Shown here piece by piece: positions 57,894 through 64,000 of a stretch of DNA of 64,000 nucleotides. Every line of letters starts with the position of its first letter. The first letter of the stretch is position 1. The DNA comes from DASYLJ01 sp964404165. Lineage in GTDB: Bacteria > Desulfobacterota > Binatia > DP-6. Position numbers and translations under genes: made by a program. The notes under the pieces are model-generated. The model did no database searches. It was not told the DNA's origin and saw only the letters and a list, made by a program, of their open reading frames with translations. Where the stretch lies: assembly GCA_964404165.1 (NCBI GenBank), contig CAYOIZ010000022.1:25010-89009 (forward strand), read 5' to 3'.

Positions 57894-59070
57894 CAGTCTC
57901 CCCGATGTGCTTGTAGAGCGTGCTGCGCTGCATTGCGGGCCGCCCGATGCCCCGCACCAGCGCCTCGATCTCCTCGACCGACGTGTACTCGCCGGCGTCG
58001 GCACCCGCCTCGCGCGAGATGCTCTCTTCCATGAGCGTGCCGCCGAAGTCGTTGCACCCGGCCCGCAACGAGAGCTGCGCCAGGCGGTGCCCGAGCTTCA
58101 CCCACGACGTCTGCAGGTTGTCGATGACCCCGCGCAGCATGCAGCGGCTCACCGCGTAGACGCGCAGGTCGCGCAGGCCCTTCGGCGCCGGCACGACCTT
58201 GCCGTCGTGGTAGAGCTGCGTGTTTTCCCAGATGAATCCGAGCGGCACGAACTCGGTGAAGCCGCCGGTCTCGTGCTGCAAGGTGCGCAGGAGATCGATG
58301 TGCCGCGCGACGTGGCCCGCGGTCTCGACGTGGCCGTACATGACGGTGGACGTCGTCGGCACGCCGAGCCGGTGCGCAGTGGTGATGATCTCGATCCAGG
58401 TGCGGACGTCCACCTTCTTGTGCGACAGCACCTCGCGCACCTCGTCGTCGAGGATCTCGGCGGCGGTGCCCGGAATGGAGCCGAGGCCGCCGTCGCGCAG
58501 GATGCCGATGTACTCGGGGTAGGCGAGGCCGGTGCGCCGCGCCCCGTACATGATCTCCATGGGCGAGAACGCGTGCACGTGCAGCGACGGGTGCCGCTGC
58601 TTGATGGCGACGAGGACGTCGCGGTACGTCCACGGCTCCATGTCGGGGTTGATGCCCCCCTGCATGCAGACCTCGGTGGCGCCGCGCGCGATGGCTTCGT
58701 CCACCTTGCCGAGCACGACGTCGAGCCCGTGCGTGTAGGCGTCGCTCTCCCAGCGCTGGCGCTTGAAGGCGCAGAACTGGCAGTTCACGAAGCAGACGTT
58801 GGTGAAGTTGATGTTGCGGTTGACGACGTAGGTGACGACGTCGCCGACGTCGGTGGCGCGGATGGTGTCGGCGGTGCGCACCAGGGCGGTGAGATCGTTC
58901 CCCTCGACGCCGAGGAGCGTCTCGGCGTCGGTCACCGACAGCGGACGATGCGCCAGCACGCCGTCGAGCATGCCGCGAACGGCGGGGGTCGCCCGCCCGA
59001 GCGCGCGCTCGACGGGCTCGTCGTTCAGTGCGAGCGCCTCGATGGCCTCCCAGGGGTCGAACCAGCTCAT
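57814..59070 (-). CDS. cofH: F420 precursor Fo synthase subunit CofH (radical SAM)
   Basis: Condenses tyrosine-derived radical with the ribitylaminouracil in Fo synthesis. The 418-residue protein has the radical SAM cluster motif CFVNCQFC (CxxxCxxC), EVCMQGGINPD and LPTTSTVMYGH-like VPTTSTVMYGH. It is separate from CofG, unlike the fused FbiC of actinobacteria. ATG 59070 overlaps the cofG stop. Its last 27 codons overlap cofD. Confidence 0.94.
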   Translation of the reverse strand: MSWFDPWEAIEALALNDEPVERALGRATPAVRGMLDGVLAHRPLSVTDAETLLGVEGNDLTALVRTADTIRATDVGDVVTYVVNRNINFTNVCFVNCQFCAFKRQRWESDAYTHGLDVVLGKVDEAIARGATEVCMQGGINPDMEPWTYRDVLVAIKQRHPSLHVHAFSPMEIMYGARRTGLAYPEYIGILRDGGLGSIPGTAAEILDDEVREVLSHKKVDVRTWIEIITTAHRLGVPTTSTVMYGHVETAGHVARHIDLLRTLQHETGGFTEFVPLGFIWENTQLYHDGKVVPAPKGLRDLRVYAVSRCMLRGVIDNLQTSWVKLGHRLAQLSLRAGCNDFGGTLMEESISREAGADAGEYTSVEEIEALVRGIGRPAMQRSTLYKHIGETGGAHTDHGAGGWRGGSPVPPGPLAPH

Positions 59071-60272
59071 GATGCAGCAACCTCCATCGTCGCGGACGCG
59101 GGCACCGCGGCCGCCTGCAGCCGGGCTATGTGCGGGCGGAGCCGATCGTCGAGCCAACCGGAGCGCTCGACGTACGGCGGATAGATCGCGAGACGCTCGG
59201 TGAGACGATAGCCGGCGGCGGCGCAGGTGTCGGCGAGGGCCGTCACGTGCGGCCACGGCGCCTCGGGGTTCACGTAGTCGGGTGTGAGCGGCGAGATGCC
59301 ACCCCAGTCGTTCAGCCCCGCGCGCAGCAGGAGCGCGTGGTCGTCGGGCGAGAGGTTGGGCGGCGCCTGCACGCTGACGTCGACGTCGAGGAGCAGACGC
59401 GCCACGGCGATCGTGCGCGCGAGATCGGCGGCCTCGGGCTCGGGCGCATCGGCGAGCGGGATGGTGGCCTTCGCCCGGAAGTTCTGGACGATGACCTCCT
59501 GGATGTGGCCGTGCGCGCGATGCAGGTCTCGGATGGCGACGAGCGTGTCGACACGCTCCGCGAGGGTCTCGCCGATGCCGATCAGGAGCCCCGTGGTGAA
59601 GGGGATGCGGAGCTCGCCCGCCTCGCGCAGCATCGTGAGCCGCAGCGCCGGATCCTTGTCGGGCGCCCACTGGTGCACCTGCCCGCGCTCGCGCAGTCGC
59701 GGCGACACGTTCTCGAGCATGAGTCCGAGGCTGACGTTGACGTCGCGGAGCCGCGCCATCTCGTCGCGCGAGAGGAGCCCGGCGTTGGTGTGCGGCAGTA
59801 GCCCGCACTCGAGCGCGATCTCGCAGGCCTGACGGACGTAGCCCGCGGTGGTGGTGTGCCCCAGCTCGCGCAGCGTGGTGCGGAAGCCGCGGAACGCGAT
59901 CTCCGGCTTGTCGCCGAGGCACATGAGGGCTTCCATGCAGCCGAGCGCGCGCCCGCGCGACGACCACGCCGCGATGTCCTCGGGACGCATCGTCCAGGCG
60001 TCGGGATCGTCGGGGTCCTTGCGGAAGGTACAGTAGGTGCAGCGGTCGCGGCAGAGGTTCGTGACCGGCAGGAAGACCTTCGGCGAGTAGGTGACGGTGC
60101 GACCCCAGTGCGCGTCCCGTCGCGCCCCGGCGACGGCGAGCAGGGCGTCGGTGGTGTCGGCGCAGCCGAGCAACGCCACGGCGTCGGGGGCCTCGAGCGA
60201 CTCGCCGGTGGCGATGCGATCGAGCACCTCGAGCAGGGGCAGGCGGGCGGTGCCGTGCGCAGAAAGCGGCAT
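59067..60272 (-). CDS. cofG: Fo synthase subunit CofG (radical SAM)
   Basis: Completes the deazaflavin ring of Fo. The 401-residue protein has CRDRCTYCTF as its [4Fe-4S] site, YSPKVFLPVTNL before it, and later GLLPHTNAGLLS, TTGLLIGIGET and GLNDWGGISPLTPDYVN. It is the first gene of the leftward cofG-cofH-cofD-cofE-LLM operon. Its promoter has a perfect TTGACA -35 and a direct repeat in the spacer. No cofC gene is present in the operon. Confidence 0.95.
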   Translation of the reverse strand: MPLSAHGTARLPLLEVLDRIATGESLEAPDAVALLGCADTTDALLAVAGARRDAHWGRTVTYSPKVFLPVTNLCRDRCTYCTFRKDPDDPDAWTMRPEDIAAWSSRGRALGCMEALMCLGDKPEIAFRGFRTTLRELGHTTTAGYVRQACEIALECGLLPHTNAGLLSRDEMARLRDVNVSLGLMLENVSPRLRERGQVHQWAPDKDPALRLTMLREAGELRIPFTTGLLIGIGETLAERVDTLVAIRDLHRAHGHIQEVIVQNFRAKATIPLADAPEPEAADLARTIAVARLLLDVDVSVQAPPNLSPDDHALLLRAGLNDWGGISPLTPDYVNPEAPWPHVTALADTCAAAGYRLTERLAIYPPYVERSGWLDDRLRPHIARLQAAAVPASATMEVAAS

Positions 60273-60286
60273 GGGAAACCGCTTCG

Positions 60287-60315
60287 CAGCTACCTGCGGG
60301 GTACCTGCGTGTCAA
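60287..60315 (-). promoter_or_regulatory. Promoter and candidate operator of the F420 operon
   Basis: Leftward TTGACA (60315-60310), 17-bp spacer, TAGCTG (60292-60287), 14 nt before the cofG ATG. CGCAGGTA occurs twice (60309-60302 and 60298-60291) with an 11-bp period, filling the spacer and touching the -10, which is where a repressor would bind. Confidence 0.6.
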
Positions 60316-60323
60316 GGCAACCT

Positions 60324-60338
60324 GGCTGAAAGTCAGCC
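60324..60338. terminator. Short hairpin at the end of the receiver-kinase gene
   Basis: GGCTGA-AAG-TCAGCC is a perfect 6-bp stem overlapping the stop codon of the receiver-kinase gene and upstream of the F420 promoter; a weak terminator at most. Confidence 0.35.
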
Positions 60339-61424
60339 GTTCGACGCGATGCGGGGCAGCTCGGCCGACGCCATCGTCGGGACGGTCACCTCGCAGGTCG
60401 TCCCACCACGACCGGCCGTGATGGCGAGGCCCGCACCGAGGACGCGGACCAGGCGTCCGGCGAGGCGCAGCCCGAAGCCCAGCAGACGGGGCGGATCGGC
60501 GCCCGGGCGGCCGGCGATGACGTCCTGCGTCTCGGCGATCAGCTCCGGTGAGATACCGCCGCCGCTGTCGCGGACCTCGAGCACCACCTGGTCACGCACC
60601 GCGCGGGCCGCCAGCACCACCTGGCCCGACGGACTGTAGCGCACGGCGTTGTCGGCGAGCGCGCGCACGAGACGCGTGATCTTGTCCTCGTCGCTGGTGA
60701 CGACGAGATCGGTGGGGACGTCGATGGCGACGGTCACACCCTTCTGCGCCGCCGCGCTGGCGATCTCGCCCTGGACGTGAACGAGCACGTTGGCGATGTG
60801 CACCGGCCCGAGGTTCAGCGGCACCAGGCCGCGATCGAGCTCGACCATGTAGAAGAGCGTCTCGACGTAGCTCAGCAGCGCCGAGGAGTTCGCCTGGATG
60901 CGGTCGAGCGCCAGCTTCTGCTCCTGCGACAGCGGCGCGTCCTGCTCGTCGCCCATCATCGTCGAGTAGCCCATGATGACGTTGAGCGGCGTGCGGAACT
61001 CGTGCGACAGCGTGGCGAGGATCTGCTCCGGCGCGGAGCGCAGCCGTCGCAGCGCCGTGCGCCGCGCCAGCGCCGCCTGCACGACGTGGCGGACGTGGTC
61101 GCAGTCGAACGGCTTCGACAGGTAGTCGAAGGCGCGATTGCGCAGCCCCTGGATGGCCGTGTCGAACGAGCCGTAGCCGGTGATGATCAGGACCTCGATC
61201 TCCGGGTCGATCTTCTTGATCGCCTCCAGCACGCTGATGCCGCCCATGCCGGGCATGCGCAGATCGAGCGTCACCAGATCGACGGCCTCGCGGGCACAGA
61301 TGCCGAGCGCCTCGTCGCCGGAGCCGGCAGTCATGATGTCGTAGTCCGAGCCCAGGATCGCGCGCAGCGACTCGCGCACCCCGAGCTCGTCATCGACGAT
61401 GAGCACCCGCGGAAGTGAGGTCAT
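60333..61424 (-). CDS. Hybrid receiver-histidine kinase
   Basis: A 363-residue protein: receiver domain (VLIVDDELGVRESL, Asp-55 in TLDLRMPGMGG, Lys in LSKPFD) then HisKA with His-141 in TLSHEFRTPLNVIMGYS, and a HATPase with VRDSGGGIS and GFGLRLAGRL. The receiver resembles that of the NtrC-type gene just upstream. ATG 61424 lies 15 nt after a sigma-54 promoter; no ribosome binding site is visible. It is separated from the F420 operon by its own end and a new promoter. Confidence 0.9.
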   Translation of the reverse strand: MTSLPRVLIVDDELGVRESLRAILGSDYDIMTAGSGDEALGICAREAVDLVTLDLRMPGMGGISVLEAIKKIDPEIEVLIITGYGSFDTAIQGLRNRAFDYLSKPFDCDHVRHVVQAALARRTALRRLRSAPEQILATLSHEFRTPLNVIMGYSTMMGDEQDAPLSQEQKLALDRIQANSSALLSYVETLFYMVELDRGLVPLNLGPVHIANVLVHVQGEIASAAAQKGVTVAIDVPTDLVVTSDEDKITRLVRALADNAVRYSPSGQVVLAARAVRDQVVLEVRDSGGGISPELIAETQDVIAGRPGADPPRLLGFGLRLAGRLVRVLGAGLAITAGRGGTTCEVTVPTMASAELPRIASNG

Positions 61425-61438
61425 GATGTGACGGATAG

Positions 61439-61454
61439 TGCAGAAAACATGCCA
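61439..61454 (-). promoter_or_regulatory. Sigma-54 (RpoN) promoter of the receiver-kinase gene
   Basis: Read leftward, TGGCATG-N4-CTGCA matches the -24/-12 consensus TGGCACG-N4-TTGCW at all invariant bases (GG and GC, correct spacing). Transcription would begin about 61428, some 4 nt before the ATG. Confidence 0.6.
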
Positions 61455-61486
61455 CGGCCGGCCGGGAGAAGGCCCGCAATCACCGT

Positions 61487-61512
61487 GGGGTGACACCGGG
61501 GCGGAGTACCCC
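61487..61512. promoter_or_regulatory. Possible activator site GGGGT-N16-ACCCC
   Basis: Short inverted repeat about 35-60 bp upstream of the sigma-54 promoter. The arms are only 5 bp and G-rich sequence is common here, so support is weak. Confidence 0.2.
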
Positions 61513-61605
61513 AGGCGTCCAAATCTGAACGGATGGGCCGCGCAGCGGCACACCGATGGACTCGAGACGCCCGTGGCGGTGCCATGGCGGCCGCCGCAGA
61601 GCCAG

Positions 61606-62994
<1,389 letters not shown>

Positions 62995-63001
62995 CTCCAC
63001 C

Positions 63002-64000
63002 TCATCCTCCGTGTGCGTTCTCGGGATCGGCCGTGGGCAGGCGCACCACGAGGGTGGTGCGGCCGTCCACATCGGGGGCGACGTCGAGCGTGCCGCCGTT
63101 GCGCTCGATGACCGCGCGCGCCAGCGTGAAGGCCAGCGGCAGCAGCGTCGGGTCGGCGAGATCGTGTGGGCCACCGGGCGCGGCCAGCTGGCGCAGTCGC
63201 GTGGCCGCGGCGCCGCCCGCGGCGAAGCCGACGCGCACGACGCCGTTCGCCGACGCGTCCAGCATGAGGTCCTCGCGCGGCGGCACCTCGCGCACGACGC
63301 CGGCGAGCAGGTTCCGCAGCGCGAACGCGACGTGCTCGGGGTCGGCGGCGCAGCGCGCGTCGTCACCGCTGCGCCGGATGGTCACCGCGCGCGCCGCGAG
63401 CTCGGGGGCCACGTCGGCGAGCAGGCGGTCGAGCACGGCGCCGATGGCGACGGCCTGCGGCTTCGGGCTGTCGAGCCGTGCGAAGTCGAGCACGTTGTCG
63501 AGGAGACCGTCCATGCGGCTGATGGCGTCGTCGGACAGCGTGGCGAAGCGCTCGCGCAGCTCGGCGTCGTCGAGCAGCGCCGGCAGGTGATCGGCGAACG
63601 TCTTGATGGTGACCAGCGGGTTCTTGAGCTCGTGCGCCATCTCGGCGAGCAGGAACTCGAGCTGCTCGCGGTGCTCGGCCGGCGGAGGCACCTGGGCGGC
63701 GGGCGTCGTCTCGGGCAGCCGCAGATGCACCGCATCGACGTCACCGCCGTGGGCGCACAGCACCGCGCGCGCGAGCGTCGCGTCGAGCTCGGTCTGATCG
63801 CCCGGCCAGTCGTGCGCGACGAGCGCCGCCGCCGCCGCGTCCGTGAGCGCCGGAGGCGCCGCGCCTCGACGCGCGGCCAACGTGGCGAGCATCGCCGTCG
63901 CCAGCGCCGGGACGACGTCGCGCCGCTCGGCCAGCGCCGGTACGCGCACGACGAGCGAGGCCAGCGCCGGCGGCGGCTCGATCGCGGTGATCGCGATCAC
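63002..64000 (-). CDS. Histidine kinase with an NtrC-type AAA lid, 5' part missing
   Basis: The frame is open to the window edge, so the N-terminus is missing; 332 residues are visible. The first 85 (VPALAERRDVVPALA, AALVAHDWPGDQTELDATLARAV) resemble the AAA lid of NtrC proteins, where WPGNVRELE is usual; here the Arg and Asn positions are changed. A kinase follows: H box LLAEMAHELKNPLVTIKTFADH and a HATPase that is degenerate around the N box (FALRNLLAGVVRE) but ends LAFTLARAVIERNGGTLDV. It is upstream of the NtrC-type gene and is probably its cognate kinase. Confidence 0.75.
   Translation of the reverse strand: MIAITAIEPPPALASLVVRVPALAERRDVVPALATAMLATLAARRGAAPPALTDAAAAALVAHDWPGDQTELDATLARAVLCAHGGDVDAVHLRLPETTPAAQVPPPAEHREQLEFLLAEMAHELKNPLVTIKTFADHLPALLDDAELRERFATLSDDAISRMDGLLDNVLDFARLDSPKPQAVAIGAVLDRLLADVAPELAARAVTIRRSGDDARCAADPEHVAFALRNLLAGVVREVPPREDLMLDASANGVVRVGFAAGGAAATRLRQLAAPGGPHDLADPTLLPLAFTLARAVIERNGGTLDVAPDVDGRTTLVVRLPTADPENAHGG

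Noticed and set aside
61487..61512. Treating GGGGT-N16-ACCCC as a firm enhancer site for the NtrC-type protein
   Set aside because: The arms are 5 bp of G/C-rich sequence and the location is closer than typical enhancers; it is recorded only as a weak candidate.

Overview
The window is very G+C-rich and reads as the chromosome of a Gram-negative bacterium: it carries apolipoprotein N-acyltransferase, YajC-SecD-SecF, a GspA/ExeA-type ATPase, a MurJ flippase and many secreted proteins. Coenzyme F420 genes, several NtrC/histidine-kinase regulators, a non-discriminating-type AspRS, an F420-linked luciferase-like enzyme and a large secreted beta-propeller protein fit a soil lineage of the former Deltaproteobacteria, such as Binatota or a Desulfobacterota relative. 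That placement is inference; no rRNA or single decisive marker is present. No insertion sequence, prophage or CRISPR array was seen. The three tRNA genes (initiator Met, Cys, Leu-UAA) do not encode CCA.

Layout. 0-12 kb: tail of a flippase-like membrane protein, coaBC, a secreted phospholipase C-like protein, then a long rightward housekeeping run (type 4 UDG, NfeD-type protease, slipin, queA, tgt, yajC, secD, secF) ending in a RecJ homologue that has lost its metal-binding motifs. 11.8-21.9 kb: small HTH protein, a phospholipid-type methyltransferase with a hairpin over its ribosome binding site, hisS-aspS, ald, a site-2 protease, trpS (with a [4Fe-4S]-type Cys motif), scpA-scpB and an RluB-type pseudouridine synthase that seems to start at CTG. 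21.7-28.7 kb, leftward: murJ, lnt, a secreted protein and two histidine kinases, headed by a tiny translationally coupled leader ORF. 29-37 kb: three tRNAs, NDH-2, small proteins, a pterin dehydratase, a 14-blade double beta-propeller protein, a ferritin-like protein, an SDR and a decayed membrane-protein gene.

37.2-49 kb is the most distinctive region: a glycoside-hydrolase/GT2 fusion, an ABC exporter and three consecutive paralogous glycosyltransferase-like genes, followed by a convergent GT2 gene, a sulfatase-fold enzyme with Thr in place of the usual Cys/Ser, and a secreted PIG-L deacetylase. I read it as a glycan or glycolipid assembly and export system that I cannot match to a known pathway. 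49-55 kb: acyl-CoA dehydrogenase, the inactive-transglutaminase/ATP-grasp pair, and an ExeA-like ATPase fused through a membrane segment to an NTF2/SnoaL-like domain. 55-60.3 kb: a leftward F420 operon (cofG-cofH-cofD-cofE) ending in a luciferase-like oxidoreductase with a signal peptide; its promoter carries a direct repeat between -35 and -10. 60.3-64 kb: a kinase/response-regulator set with a sigma-54 promoter and a kinase that retains an NtrC AAA lid.

A recurring promoter form, close to TTGAC-N17-TAGnnT, precedes many genes and tRNAs. At several protein genes its -10 hexamer lies only 6-12 nt before the start codon, which predicts leaderless or nearly leaderless mRNAs.
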